From: Halospeciosus flavus
Lineage (GTDB): Archaea > Halobacteriota > Halobacteria > Halobacteriales > Halobacteriaceae
Length of the DNA stretch: 64,000 nt
Direction of reading: 5' to 3'
Assembly: GCF_029814175.1 (NCBI RefSeq)
Contig: NZ_CP122312.1
Coordinates: 496,001 to 560,000, forward strand
The first letter of the stretch is position 1; the number at the start of each line of letters is the position of its first letter. This document shows, piece after piece, positions 52,374-61,775 of the stretch. The notes under the pieces were generated by a model. It did not search any database, was not told the origin of the DNA, and saw only the letters and a list, made by a program, of their open reading frames with translations. A program made the translations under genes and the position numbers.

Positions 52374-53843
52374 ATGAGCGACACCTTCGACGCGGACGGC
52401 ATCACACTGGAGCGAGTCCGCGACTACGTCTGGGAGATCGAGCAGGCGGAATCGGAGGGGATGAACGTCCCCGCCCGCGTGCTCGCGAGCGAGGCACTCC
52501 TCGAAGAGATTAAAGAAGACGACAGCCTCGAACAGATTCGCAACGTCACTCACCTCCCCGGCATCCAGCAGTACGCCCTCTGTATGCCGGACGCCCACCA
52601 GGGCTACGGCTTCCCCGTCGGCGGCGTCGCCGCCATCGACGCCGAAAACGGCTGTATCAGCCCTGGAGGAGTCGGTTTTGACATTAATTGCGGAGTCAGA
52701 ATGGTGAAAACAAATCTGACGTACGACGACGTCGAGGGCCGCGAGGAGGAACTCGTCGACGCGCTCTTCGAGGCCGTCCCCTCGGGACTCGGCGGCGGTG
52801 GCGTCGTCGACGGCGACGCCGAGACCATCGAGGGCATCCTCGAACGCGGGATGGACTGGGCGCTCGAAGAGGGCTACGCCGTCCGCGAGGACCTCCACCA
52901 CTGCGAGGACGAGGGCTACCGGCCGGACGCCGACCCCTCGGCCGTCTCGAAGAAGGCCAAGGACAGAGGGATGAACCAGATCGGCTCGCTCGGCTCGGGC
53001 AACCACTTCCTGGAGGTCCAGCGCGTCACGGATGTCTTCGACGACGAGGTGGCTGACGCCTACGGACTCGAAGCGGAGCAGATCGTGGTCCTCATCCACT
53101 GCGGTTCGCGGGGTCTCGGCCACCAGGTGTGTTCGGACTACCTTCGGCGCATCGAGGACGAGCACCCCGACTTCCTGAAGTCGCTGCCGGACAAGAACCT
53201 CGCCGCCGCGCCCGCCGGTTCCGAACTCGCCGAGGAGTACTACGGCGCGATGTGTGCGGCCATCAACTTCGCGTGGGTCAACCGCCAACTCATCATGTAC
53301 CAGACCCGCCAGGTGTTCGAGGACGTCTTCGAGGCGCCGTGGGAGGACCTCGGGATGGAACTCCTCTACGACGTCGCGCACAACATCGCGAAGAAGGAAG
53401 TCCACGAGATCGACGGCGAGGAGAAGGAAGTGTACGTCCACCGGAAAGGGGCGACCCGCGCGTTCCCCGCCGGCCACCCGGAGGTGCCCAGCGCGTACCG
53501 CGGCGTCGGGCAACCGGTCATCATCCCCGGTAGCATGGGCGCAGGGAGTTACGTCCTCCGCGGTGGCTCCGAGTCGATGGCGACGACGTTCGGTTCGACC
53601 GCCCACGGCGCGGGTCGACTGATGAGTCGGACGCAGGCCAAACAGGAGTTCTGGGGCGGCGACGTCCAGGAGGAACTCCGCGAGGAGAACGCCATCTACG
53701 TGAAGGCCCAGTCCGGCGCGACCATCGCGGAGGAGGCGCCGGGCGTGTACAAGGACGTCGACGAGGTCATCGAAGTCTCCGACTCCCTCGACATCGGCGA
53801 CAAGGTCGTGCGGACCTACCCGGTCTGCAACATCAAGGGATAG
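52374..53843 (+). CDS. rtcB: RNA-splicing ligase RtcB
   Basis: The 489-residue ligase joins 2',3'-cyclic-phosphate and 5'-OH RNA ends, including spliced tRNA halves, using GTP and Mn. Key sites are MPDAHQGYGFPVGGVA, the Mn-binding Cys106 in GFDINCGVRMV, GSLGSGNHFLEVQ, HCGSRGLGHQ and the guanylylated His in STAHGAGRLMSR. Codons 96-115 (52659-52718) are unusually A/T-ending (TTT, ATT, AAT, AGA, ACA), unlike the rest of the gene. That patch surrounds the Cys106 intein insertion site known in other archaea. It follows archease and a DoxX gene. Confidence 0.97.
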   Translation: MSDTFDADGITLERVRDYVWEIEQAESEGMNVPARVLASEALLEEIKEDDSLEQIRNVTHLPGIQQYALCMPDAHQGYGFPVGGVAAIDAENGCISPGGVGFDINCGVRMVKTNLTYDDVEGREEELVDALFEAVPSGLGGGGVVDGDAETIEGILERGMDWALEEGYAVREDLHHCEDEGYRPDADPSAVSKKAKDRGMNQIGSLGSGNHFLEVQRVTDVFDDEVADAYGLEAEQIVVLIHCGSRGLGHQVCSDYLRRIEDEHPDFLKSLPDKNLAAAPAGSELAEEYYGAMCAAINFAWVNRQLIMYQTRQVFEDVFEAPWEDLGMELLYDVAHNIAKKEVHEIDGEEKEVYVHRKGATRAFPAGHPEVPSAYRGVGQPVIIPGSMGAGSYVLRGGSESMATTFGSTAHGAGRLMSRTQAKQEFWGGDVQEELREENAIYVKAQSGATIAEEAPGVYKDVDEVIEVSDSLDIGDKVVRTYPVCNIKG

Positions 53844-53894
53844 CGGCGGACACGCGAAGAAAATCGAGGCGGTACGCTACCGCCCGGAAACGGC

Positions 53895-54143
53895 TCAGTC
53901 GTCGATGATCGGCTGGTCGTACGGGACCGAGTCGGGGAGGACCGTACTGTCGTCGAGACTCTTGTCGCTACAGTCGTCCGGACCGGGGTAGATACCCGTG
54001 TCTACGTCGTCGTGACCCGCTCCCGCGGGGTTGAGGTGACCTTTCGCACAATCCTGCGACTGCGCGCCGTGCCCCGCGGCCGCGACACCGGTGAGTCCGG
54101 TGAGACTCATCGCGACCACGAGCGCGATTGCCAGTTTCTTCAT
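53895..54143 (-). CDS. small secreted protein
   Basis: The 82-residue protein starts MKKLAIALVVAMSLTGLTGV, a Sec signal peptide ending VAAAG at about residue 23. The mature part has paired cysteines (QDCAKGH, PDDCSDKS) and many Asp/Gly/Pro residues, ending PYDQPIIDD. A longer in-frame start at 54188 would add 15 residues. The function is unknown; it may be a small cell-surface or exported factor. Confidence 0.7.
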   Translation of the reverse strand: MKKLAIALVVAMSLTGLTGVAAAGHGAQSQDCAKGHLNPAGAGHDDVDTGIYPGPDDCSDKSLDDSTVLPDSVPYDQPIIDD

Positions 54144-54328
54144 CGTCGACGTCACCGCGGGTAGTGATTGTTGTCTGACATAGTTCATCCTTGGGGCCAG
54201 TTATCGTCGGCCACAATTCCTTAGTGGGCAGTATACGGCGAGTGTGGTTCCTCCCGAAACGTCTCAGAATGCAGTTAGCTAACGGGTCTAGTGTCGTCGG
54301 TGACGCCGAGACGAGTCGGGTCGGTGGC

Positions 54329-55717
54329 CTACCGGATGGGCGGTCGCGTCTCGTCGAGGAAGGGGCGCTCGACGCGGCCGTCGACACGCGGGCGCTCGGG
54401 GTGTTCGCGGACGTAGTCGACGACGGCCTCGTGTTCCTGGCCGACCGTCCGGACCACGTCGTCGGGGTCGAAGACGGAGAAGAGGTGGTCGCTGTCGACG
54501 AAGTAGCGCGAGAGGGCGACTTCGTAGGCCGCCTCCGAGTCGATCGCCTCGCCGCCGACCTGGGCGTCGCGGAGGGTCTGGTCGCGGTCGTCCCAGGCGA
54601 GGCGGACGCCGCTGACGTGGCCGAACCAGGGGACGCCGGCGTCGGGGTAGCGGTAGGCGACGGAGAGTTGGTGGAGCGCGTCGCGGAGGGTCTCGCCGTC
54701 GACTTCGCAGACGACGATGTCGTTGCCGTAGGGGACGAGTCCGACGAGGTCGGCGACCGTGACGTCGCCCTGGAGGGGCGTGTCCTCACGGATGCCGCCG
54801 ATGCAGAGCGCGACGTCCGCATCGGTCTGCCAGCGGTGGGCGTCCATCAAGAGGTTGCCGACGGTGCTCTCGGCCTGCTTGCGGGCGCGTTCGGTCAGGA
54901 GGACCGGTTCCTCCCAGTGGGCGACGACGTCGGTGAGTCCGGCGGCCTCGGCCTCCGTGCGGACGGCATCGACCACTTCCTCGTCGGCGGGGAACTCGCT
55001 CGTCTCGTGGTGCCGGGCGGTCGGTTCGCCGTCCGCGTCGAACTCGGCCTCCAGCAGGTGCGTCCCGCCCTGTCCGGGGTGGAGGACGAGCGTGCCGTCG
55101 ACGTGTTCGACGAGTTCCTCGTGGTCGTGACCGCCGAGGACGGCGTCGACGCCCGTGTTCGCGGCGATGCGCTCGTCGACGGGGACACCGGAGTGCGAGA
55201 GGATGACCACGTGGTCGGCGCTGGCCTCGCGGAGTTTCGGCACGTGCTCGGCAACTGCGTCGACGGGGTCGGAGACGGCCACGTCGCGGGCCTCCGGACA
55301 GAGGTCGTGGAGGTCGGGCGTCGTGACGCCGACGAACCCGACGGTCGCGTCGGGCGTCTCGACGAGCGTCCGGGGTTCGGTGCGGTCGGCGAAGAGTCGT
55401 TCGCCCCGGTACTGGAGGTTGGCGGTCAGCCACGTCTGCGGACTCGTCTTGACCGTCTCGCGGAGGGCGTCGAGTCCGTGGTCGAAGTCGTGGTTGCCGA
55501 AGGTGTCGACGGCCGGTTCGACCGCGTCGAAGAGGAAGCGGGCGTGACGGCCGGACGTGACGAGCGAGAGGACGCCCGGTGCGGTGTTGTCGCCGCTCCC
55601 GGTGACGAGCGTCGATTCGTCGCGGAGGGCGTCGACCGTCCCGACGAGGCGGCCGACCCGCTCGGGCGTGTCGAAGGCGTTCTCGACGTCGGCGTAGTGG
55701 AGGAGGTGGAGACTCAT
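54329..55717 (-). CDS. UshA-like 5'-nucleotidase / metallophosphatase
   Basis: The 462-residue protein starts MSLHLLHYADVENAFDTPER. It has the two-metal site of calcineurin-like phosphatases: Asp in LHYADVEN, GDNTAPG, GNHDFDHG, HSGVPVDE and GGHDHEE. The C-terminal 5_nucleotid_C domain carries GNLLMDAHRWQTDADVALCI and VPYGNDIVVCEVDGETL. It lacks a signal peptide, unlike periplasmic UshA, so it is probably cytoplasmic and may act on nucleotides for salvage. It is followed on the minus strand by the small secreted protein. Confidence 0.9.
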   Translation of the reverse strand: MSLHLLHYADVENAFDTPERVGRLVGTVDALRDESTLVTGSGDNTAPGVLSLVTSGRHARFLFDAVEPAVDTFGNHDFDHGLDALRETVKTSPQTWLTANLQYRGERLFADRTEPRTLVETPDATVGFVGVTTPDLHDLCPEARDVAVSDPVDAVAEHVPKLREASADHVVILSHSGVPVDERIAANTGVDAVLGGHDHEELVEHVDGTLVLHPGQGGTHLLEAEFDADGEPTARHHETSEFPADEEVVDAVRTEAEAAGLTDVVAHWEEPVLLTERARKQAESTVGNLLMDAHRWQTDADVALCIGGIREDTPLQGDVTVADLVGLVPYGNDIVVCEVDGETLRDALHQLSVAYRYPDAGVPWFGHVSGVRLAWDDRDQTLRDAQVGGEAIDSEAAYEVALSRYFVDSDHLFSVFDPDDVVRTVGQEHEAVVDYVREHPERPRVDGRVERPFLDETRPPIR

Positions 55718-55750
55718 TCGCTCGGAAGAGAGACGCGTCGCGGGAAAACG

Positions 55751-56212
55751 TTACTCGCCGAGGTGTTCGACGACTTCCTCGGGCGTGCTGACGGTGACCT
55801 CGCCGTCGACGGCGTCGGCGAGGTTGCGGGCGTCGTGGAGGGTGCTGCGGTCGTCGGGGACGACGAGGACGCGGCGAGCACCGGTCTCGGCGAGCCCTTC
55901 GAGGCGAGAGACGACGACGTCGCGGTCGACGAGGGTCGCGTGGTCCGCGACGGTGACGACGACCTCCGTCTCGTCGTCGTCGACGACGAGGTCCGGGCGG
56001 GTCGCCACGTCGTACGCCTCGGAGGGGCGGCCGGCGACGAACTGCCGGTTCACGTCGGCGTAGAGACACGCGTCGTGACCGACCGCGTCGACGACGGCCT
56101 CGAACGTCCGGTCGACGAGAGATGCGTAGTCGTCCTCGTCGGCGCCGAAGTCGAGCGCGTTCGAGGCAGATTCGAGTGCGTCAGTGAGCGCGTTGGTCGG
56201 TCGAGTCGTCAT
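55751..56212 (-). CDS. hypothetical protein, 153 residues
   Basis: The protein starts MTTRPTNALTDALESASNAL. The helical N-terminus is followed by strands with DACLYADVNRQFVAG, RPDLVVDDDETEVVVTVADH and RRVLVVPDDRSTL. The order helix, D, E-V-V-V resembles a PD-(D/E)XK-like fold but I cannot confirm the catalytic set. It is encoded 33 bp upstream of the UshA-like gene on the same strand. Its AT-rich promoter carries an inverted repeat. Confidence 0.65.
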   Translation of the reverse strand: MTTRPTNALTDALESASNALDFGADEDDYASLVDRTFEAVVDAVGHDACLYADVNRQFVAGRPSEAYDVATRPDLVVDDDETEVVVTVADHATLVDRDVVVSRLEGLAETGARRVLVVPDDRSTLHDARNLADAVDGEVTVSTPEEVVEHLGE

Positions 56213-56240
56213 GCGTACTACTTCGTACAGTATTCAACCA

Positions 56241-56284
56241 CTTAAATTCAATTGCAGAATTTACGAAAATTGTATAGATTCTGC
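56241..56284 (-). promoter_or_regulatory. AT-rich promoter with GCAGAAT/ATTCTGC inverted repeat
   Basis: The minus-strand TATA-like TTTAAG at about 56241-56246 is 30 nt before the start at 56212. Just upstream, GCAGAAT (56254-56260) and ATTCTGC (56278-56284) form a perfect 7-bp inverted repeat around AT-rich DNA. This fits an activator or operator site for the hypothetical gene and the downstream nucleotidase. Confidence 0.5.
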
Positions 56285-56361
56285 CCAACGTAGCGACTTC
56301 GAGGTGAGGTGAGAATACCGATACCGCGTACGGGGTCGCACCCGCGGGACGCCGTCGAGCG

Positions 56362-56769
56362 TCAGGGACCAGACGGTCCCGGCGGGCCGCGCGGGCCGGT
56401 CGGGACGGTGCCTTCCGCGAGTTGGACGTACTCACTCTCCCGCTCGCGTTCGACCGGTTCACCGTCCTCGAAGCGGACGAAGGAGAGGTAGAACGGTTCG
56501 CCGCAGCCGACAGTCGCGTCGTCCGCTTCGGGAGCGTCGGCAGCATCGCCGGCGTCGGTACTCGGACGCCACCGACAGCCGTCGCTCTCGCCACAGACGA
56601 AGCGCACACCGGTCGCGTCCTCGCGCTCGTAGTCGGCCGTCGGTGCGACGTACGTCCAGCCTTCGAGCGGGTAGGGCGTCACGGACTTGTCCGCGAGGTA
56701 GGCGTCGCGTTCGAGCGCGACGACGGTCTCGCAGTGCGGGCAGTGGTAGGTAACCTCGACGGTCGTCAT
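56362..56769 (-). CDS. zinc-ribbon-like hypothetical protein
   Basis: The 135-residue protein starts MTTVEVTYHCPHCETVVALE with an N-terminal CxxC; further cysteines (FVCGESDGCRW, VGCGEPFYL) suggest a zinc site made from distant pairs. The C-terminus is rich in Pro/Gly (TGPRGPPGPSGP). Start at 56769, the ATG before the cysteine motif. It shares no operon with the next gene (about 80-bp gap). The function is unknown. Confidence 0.65.
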   Translation of the reverse strand: MTTVEVTYHCPHCETVVALERDAYLADKSVTPYPLEGWTYVAPTADYEREDATGVRFVCGESDGCRWRPSTDAGDAADAPEADDATVGCGEPFYLSFVRFEDGEPVERERESEYVQLAEGTVPTGPRGPPGPSGP

Positions 56770-56851
56770 GACCGGCACTAAGCGTTCGAGGGAGAAAAGA
56801 ACCGCTCCGCAGTCCGCCGCTCCGTCGCCGCGTTCGCGGGTGGTCGCGTCC

Positions 56852-57229
56852 CTACGCGAGGTTCGCGTCGACGTCCTCGTCGGCCTCTTCGTCGCCACGG
56901 AACGCGGCAGCGGCTCGACCGGCGAGTCGGCCGGTAGCGTCGCGTACCGCCCGACCGGCGACCCGAGCGCCCTGGGCCGTCGCGACGGCGCCCACCACCG
57001 CCGCCCGACCGGCCTGCCGGTAGAGTGGCTCCGGCCCGCCGTGGTTCAACAGTGAGTTCGACGACGGTTCGAGTCGGCTCGCCGTCCCTTCGAGTCCGCC
57101 GACGACCCGTGTCGAGAGCGACGGCGTGCCGAGTTGTGCGTCCATCGATCGGTTCTCACCGAGCAGCGTCCCCGCCGCCCCGGCGCTCCCACGCAGTAGC
57201 CGTGCCAGGTACACCCGCGTTCGGTGCAT
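56852..57229 (-). CDS. hypothetical protein, 125 residues
   Basis: The protein starts MHRTRVYLARLLRGSAGAAG, is Arg/Ala/Gly-rich with amphipathic segments (AAVVGAVATAQGARVAGRAV) and an acidic end (GDEEADEDVDANLA). No family is recognised. A clear AT-rich minus-strand promoter (GGTATAAATTATA, 57242-57254) 25 nt before the start is the main support that it is expressed. Confidence 0.55.
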   Translation of the reverse strand: MHRTRVYLARLLRGSAGAAGTLLGENRSMDAQLGTPSLSTRVVGGLEGTASRLEPSSNSLLNHGGPEPLYRQAGRAAVVGAVATAQGARVAGRAVRDATGRLAGRAAAAFRGDEEADEDVDANLA

Positions 57230-57241
57230 TGTATAATTCGA

Positions 57242-57254
57242 TATAATTTATACC
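57242..57254 (-). promoter_or_regulatory. TATA box with a TATAATT direct repeat
   Basis: The sequence TATAATTCGATATAATT (plus-strand reading, about 57232-57248) contains two TATAATT units three bases apart and adjoins GGTATAAATTATA on the minus strand at 25 nt from the start at 57229. It is the typical distance for a leaderless haloarchaeal gene. Confidence 0.45.
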
Positions 57255-57350
57255 GGAAATAGCCTTGCGGCCGGTGTACGACGTGCGTCAGACGCCCGTT
57301 CGGGTCGCCGGGACCGACGTGCCTTTCTCCGCCGCGACACAGGCACAGGT

Positions 57351-58151
57351 ATGACCGACCACACCGAACGCGCACTCGTCGCCGAGCGCGCGGCCCACGC
57401 GGGCGCCGAGGTCGCCGCCGCCGGCTTCCGCAGCGGCATCGCCGTCGAGACGAAGGGGAACAAGACCGACTACGTGACGCAGGCCGACCGCGACGCCCAG
57501 GCGCGGGTCATCGAGTCGCTTCGCGAGGAGTTCCCGGAGGATGCGGTCGTCGGCGAGGAGGAGGACGCGCTGAAGGAGGTCCCCGAGTCGGGGCCGGTGT
57601 GGGTCGTCGACCCCATCGACGGGACGAACAACTTCGTCGCGGACATCCAGATCTGGGCGACCTCCGTGGCCGCGGTCGTCGACGGCGAACCGGTCGCCGC
57701 CGCGAACGTCCTCCCGGCGCTCGACGACGTCTACGTCTCCAGCGAGGCGGGCGCGACGCTGAACGGCGCACCCATCTCCGTCAGCGAGCGCGAGGACCCC
57801 GAGACGTTCGTCGTCGCGCCGACCATCTGGTGGGACTTCGACCGCCGCGACGAGTACGCCGACGCCTGCCGGGCCATCGTCGAGCGCTTCGGCGACATGC
57901 GTCGATTCGGCTGTGCGCAGGCGACGCTCTCGATGGTCGCCGCCGGACAACTGGAGGGGACGCTGACGAACGTCGAGGTCAACCCCTGGGACAGCGTCGC
58001 GGGCGTCCACCTCGTCCGGCAGGCCGGTGGGACCGTCACGGACGTCCACGGCGACCGGTGGGTACCCGGTTCCGATGGGCTGGTCGCCTCGAACGGGACC
58101 GCCCACGACGAACTCCTCGCCGCGGCCCAGGAGATCGGCGCGAACGAGTAG
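57351..58151 (+). CDS. inositol-monophosphatase-family phosphatase (FBPase IV-like)
   Basis: The 266-residue Mg-dependent phosphatase has the family motifs VVGEEEDALK, WVVDPIDGTNNFV (metal-binding Asp pair) and EVNPWDSVAGVHLVRQAGG. Archaeal members often act on both inositol-1-phosphate and fructose-1,6-bisphosphate. It is followed by an Lrp gene 47 bp later on the same strand. The substrate is not decided. Confidence 0.92.
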   Translation: MTDHTERALVAERAAHAGAEVAAAGFRSGIAVETKGNKTDYVTQADRDAQARVIESLREEFPEDAVVGEEEDALKEVPESGPVWVVDPIDGTNNFVADIQIWATSVAAVVDGEPVAAANVLPALDDVYVSSEAGATLNGAPISVSEREDPETFVVAPTIWWDFDRRDEYADACRAIVERFGDMRRFGCAQATLSMVAAGQLEGTLTNVEVNPWDSVAGVHLVRQAGGTVTDVHGDRWVPGSDGLVASNGTAHDELLAAAQEIGANE

Positions 58152-58198
58152 GGTCCGCGGAGCAAGCCTATTTGGTCGCGCGGGTCCGCGTTCCGTCC

Positions 58199-58648
58199 AT
58201 GGAACTCGACGAGACGGACCGGGAGATTCTGCGCGCACTCCAGCGCGACGCGCGGACCCCGTTCAGCGAGATTGCTCGACAGATCGACATGTCCTCGGCG
58301 ACGGTCCACGACCGGGTCAAGCGTATGGAGGAGGCGGGCGTCATCCGCGGCTACCACGCCGACGTCGACCCGCAGGCCATCGGCCTCGGTATCTCCGCCG
58401 TGGTCGGCCTCCGCGTCGAGCAGGGCCGCGAGGACGAGACGCTCGACCGCCTGCGCGACGTCGAGGGGGTCCAGGAAGTGATGCTCACGACCGGCGAGTG
58501 GGACATCCTGATGCGGGTCTACGCCCCCTCCACCGAGGACCTGCGCGAACTCATGTTCGAGCACATCGCCCAGATGGAGGGATTCTCGCGCTCGCAGACG
58601 ATGGTCGTCCTCGGTACCGAGTACGAGAGCCACGAACTCCCTCTCTAG
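58199..58648 (+). CDS. Lrp/AsnC-family transcriptional regulator
   Basis: The 149-residue regulator has the N-terminal HTH (LDETDREILRALQRDARTPF, then MSSATVHDRVKRMEEAGVIR) and the C-terminal RAM ligand domain (AVVGLRVEQGREDETLDRLR, VMLTTGEWDILMRVYAPSTE). It binds DNA as a dimer or octamer, with amino acids as likely ligands. It sits between the phosphatase and the DUF63 protein. Confidence 0.92.
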   Translation: MELDETDREILRALQRDARTPFSEIARQIDMSSATVHDRVKRMEEAGVIRGYHADVDPQAIGLGISAVVGLRVEQGREDETLDRLRDVEGVQEVMLTTGEWDILMRVYAPSTEDLRELMFEHIAQMEGFSRSQTMVVLGTEYESHELPL

Positions 58649-58687
58649 ACCGGAACGATAAAACGCCTCTCGACACCACACTCCGCC

Positions 58688-59824
58688 ATGACCTTCCCGG
58701 AGACGGACGCCGAGAAGACGTGGGCGGGCGCGGTCGGTGCCGCGCTCCTCGCGCTGGTCGGCGGTTCGCTACTCTTCCCGCGGACGGTGTACGCGGGTTT
58801 CGTCTGGCAGTACTTCTGGGGGCCGGTGTACGCCGACGCCCACAGCGCCTACTGCGCGGCGTACCGCGGTGGCACTATCGAACTCCTCCAGTCGGCGGCG
58901 GCCTGCCGCGGCGCGGCGGGCGTCGTCGCGTACCCCGGCTACACAGCGGTCTCGGAGGTCGGCTACGCGCTCACGCTCATCGTCGCCGTCACCGGCATCG
59001 TCTTCCTCCTGCGTCGACTCGACGTGGGCGACAGCCTCTCGATGCTGTACGCGCTGTTCCCGTTCATGCTGTTCGGCGGGGCACTCCGCGTCGTCGAGGA
59101 CGCCAACGACACCGTCCCCGCGGGCGTCGACCCGTTCGTCCAGTACCCGCTGAACGCGCTCATCATCAGCCCGCTCATCTACTTCACCGTCTTCGCCATC
59201 ACGCTCGTCTCGCTCGTCGCGAGCGTCTTCGTCGCCCGTCGCGACCTCGTCTCGGGCGTCGACAGCTACGAACGGCCGCTGTTCGCCGCCGGCAGTGCTG
59301 CCCTCTTGCTCACGGTCGGTTACCTCTCGTACCTCTCGGCCACCACGACGTACGTCGAGTTCCACCCGCTCATCACGGTCGTCTCGCTCGTCGGCGCGAC
59401 GCTGGCGACGGGCATCGTCTGGTGGCTGACGACGCGTTACACGCCCGAAGTCCACCTCGGGACCGAGAAGGGCGGGGCGCTCATCATCTGGGGGCACGCC
59501 GTCGACGGCGTCTCCAACTACGTCGGCATCGACTGGGCGGCCGAACTCGGCCTCCGCGCGGACCTCGTTCCGAAACACCCGGTCAACCGCGCGGTCATCG
59601 GGTTCGCCCGCGACGTGACTCCGATGTGGCTCCAGCACTACATCGGCGTCTCGTGGTCGTTCATGCTGCTCAAACTCGTCGCCGCCACGTTCGTCGTGTG
59701 GCTGTTCAACGACGAGATGTTCGAAGAGAACCCGCGCTACACCGTCCTCCTGCTCGTCGCCGTCCTCGCGGTCGGACTCGGTCCCGGGACGCGGGACATG
59801 CTCCGGGCGACGTTCGGTGTCTGA
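58688..59824 (+). CDS. DUF63-family membrane protein
   Basis: The 378-residue protein has eight or more membrane helices, for example [20 protein letters not shown] and [20 protein letters not shown], and the archaeal DUF63 region [35 protein letters not shown]. The family is archaeal and its function is unknown. It follows the Lrp gene after 39 bp and could be in the same transcript. Confidence 0.88.
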   Translation: MTFPETDAEKTWAGAVGAALLALVGGSLLFPRTVYAGFVWQYFWGPVYADAHSAYCAAYRGGTIELLQSAAACRGAAGVVAYPGYTAVSEVGYALTLIVAVTGIVFLLRRLDVGDSLSMLYALFPFMLFGGALRVVEDANDTVPAGVDPFVQYPLNALIISPLIYFTVFAITLVSLVASVFVARRDLVSGVDSYERPLFAAGSAALLLTVGYLSYLSATTTYVEFHPLITVVSLVGATLATGIVWWLTTRYTPEVHLGTEKGGALIIWGHAVDGVSNYVGIDWAAELGLRADLVPKHPVNRAVIGFARDVTPMWLQHYIGVSWSFMLLKLVAATFVVWLFNDEMFEENPRYTVLLLVAVLAVGLGPGTRDMLRATFGV

Positions 59825-59938
59825 AAGAGCCCGGATGGGGGAGAGGGGGGATTCTCGAATCCGGACTACCCACGGCCCTCGGGCCGATGGGTGTCGAACT
59901 CTAGCCGTTCAATGCAGGTGACAGTTCGACTGTAGTAT

Positions 59939-60616
59939 TCACGCCCTTTTACGTGCCCGTGAGTCGCGTTCGACCGACAGGGACTCGCAGACGAGGTTCC
60001 GGACAGCCCGTCGGAACCGTTCGGAGGCCGCGTTCGGGGAGACGCCGAGGTCGTCGGCGAGTTCGGCGAGCGACGTCTCGCGCGGGACGTCGAGGTAGCC
60101 GCTCTGGACGGCCGCGACGAGGGTGTCGCGCTGGCGGTCGGTGAGGCCGCTGGCCGAGTCGACGTCGGTCTGTTCGTCGAACACACGCCGGAGCGAGAGG
60201 TCGAACCCTCGCTCGGCACAGACGTCGCGGAACTCGTCGAAGCCCGCCTGCGAGGGGAAGGCGAGTTCGAACTGCCACCCGTCCCGGGCCGAGGACAGGG
60301 CGCGGACGACGCCACCGACCCGGACGAGCGTCGGGTAGATACTCGTCTCGCGGCCGTACTCGGTGAGCGCGAACTGGCAGAGCGAGCGGTCGTCGAGGGT
60401 CTCGACGACACAGAAGTCGGTCGCGGTCGGGTCGGCCTCGACGGCGTCGGCGAACCCCGCGGCGTCGCCCTCGACCCAGCAGAGGACGGTCGCACGCTCC
60501 GCACCCGGGCGTTCGCCGAGTCCGTCCGTTCGACACCACGTCACCGTCACGTCGGGTGCCTGACGGAGCGCCGTCCGTAGGATGGGGTGGTCGAGGACGA
60601 ATTCGACGATGAGCAT
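59939..60616 (-). CDS. HTH_10 (Bat-type) transcriptional regulator
   Basis: The 225-residue protein starts MLIVEFVLDHPILRTALRQA with the N-terminal BAT-type beta domain and ends with HTH_10 (LTDRQRDTLVAAVQSGYLDV, then LADDLGVSPNAASERFRRAV). It lacks sensory PAS/GAF domains. It is divergent from the trmB-like gene (94 bp between starts). Confidence 0.87.
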   Translation of the reverse strand: MLIVEFVLDHPILRTALRQAPDVTVTWCRTDGLGERPGAERATVLCWVEGDAAGFADAVEADPTATDFCVVETLDDRSLCQFALTEYGRETSIYPTLVRVGGVVRALSSARDGWQFELAFPSQAGFDEFRDVCAERGFDLSLRRVFDEQTDVDSASGLTDRQRDTLVAAVQSGYLDVPRETSLAELADDLGVSPNAASERFRRAVRNLVCESLSVERDSRARKRA

Positions 60617-60710
60617 TACTGTCCGTCACGCGATTGTCGAATAAGCGTGTTTCGCAGGGGGTGAACCCACTTCCGAGTGATTAATCAGTGACGTCGCCGT
60701 CGATACGGGT

Positions 60711-61775
60711 ATGAGCGACAGGGAACTCGCCCGGACACTCGAACGCATCGGGGAGGCGTTCGACCTCGGCGAGTACGAGATCGAGGCGTACCTCGCGGTG
60801 CTCGAACACGGCGAGTTGACCGCCAGCGACATCGCCGACGACACGGACATCCCCCAGCCACGCGTGTACGACACGGTTCGGAGTCTGAGCGACCGCGGAC
60901 TCGTCGAGATCCGGGAATCCCGGCCGATGAAGGCCGTCGCCATCGACCCCGAGGAGGCGTTCGACAACCTCCAGGCCTCCCTCGACGACCTCGTAGGCGA
61001 CCTCGAAACCGTCTACACCGCGCCCGCCCGCGAGACGGAGGCCGTCTCGCTGGTGAAGTCGCGTTCGACCATCCTCCGGTACTTCGAGGACGTCATCCAG
61101 ACCGCGGAGTTCGACCTCTCGCTGTCGCTGACGCCCGCCCTCGTCTCCCGGTTCGAGGGGGTGCTCGCGGACGCCGTCGACCGCGGTGTGAACGTCGAAC
61201 TCGTTGTCACACCCGCCTCGGAGGCGCCCGACCCCCGAAACTTCGACTACCACCGTATCGCGACGGAGGCGCGCGCGCGTCGCGGCATCACGACGCCGGT
61301 CGTCGCCGTCGCCGACGGGAACTACTCCATCTACGCGACCCAGGACGCCATCCGCGAGACCACCGACCGCTACGGCGTCATCTTCAACCGCTCGGCGCTG
61401 GGTTTCCTGGTGTCGGGGTTCTTCGGGACAGTCATCTGGACGACCGCCGACACGCCGCTCGTCGAGGACACCGGCGACCGCTCGCTCCCGCGGCGCTACT
61501 CGTCGATTCGGCGGTGTGTGAAGGACCTCCGCCGCATCACGAACGGTGAGACGCTGTACGCGACCGTCGAGGGGCGCGACGTCGTCACCGGCGAGTCGCG
61601 CGTCGTCACCGGCGAAATCGTCGACGTGGAGTTCATGGAGAGCGAAGAAGTCGCGTCGTTCGTCGTCGAGACCGAGGACGGGCCGGTGCCCATCGGCGGC
61701 CGCGTCGCCGCCTACGAGGACGTCGAGGCCCACGAGATCACGCTCGGCAAAGAACCGGAACCCGGGACGTACTAG
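60711..61775 (+). CDS. TrmB-family sugar-responsive transcriptional regulator
   Basis: The 354-residue regulator has an N-terminal winged helix ([20 protein letters not shown], then [20 protein letters not shown]), a coiled-coil linker, and a PLD-like sugar-binding domain ([39 protein letters not shown]). In other haloarchaea TrmB controls gluconeogenesis and linked pathways through TATA-adjacent sites. Its stop overlaps that of the converging ribose-1,5-bisphosphate isomerase gene by 4 bp. Confidence 0.88.
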   Translation: MSDRELARTLERIGEAFDLGEYEIEAYLAVLEHGELTASDIADDTDIPQPRVYDTVRSLSDRGLVEIRESRPMKAVAIDPEEAFDNLQASLDDLVGDLETVYTAPARETEAVSLVKSRSTILRYFEDVIQTAEFDLSLSLTPALVSRFEGVLADAVDRGVNVELVVTPASEAPDPRNFDYHRIATEARARRGITTPVVAVADGNYSIYATQDAIRETTDRYGVIFNRSALGFLVSGFFGTVIWTTADTPLVEDTGDRSLPRRYSSIRRCVKDLRRITNGETLYATVEGRDVVTGESRVVTGEIVDVEFMESEEVASFVVETEDGPVPIGGRVAAYEDVEAHEITLGKEPEPGTY

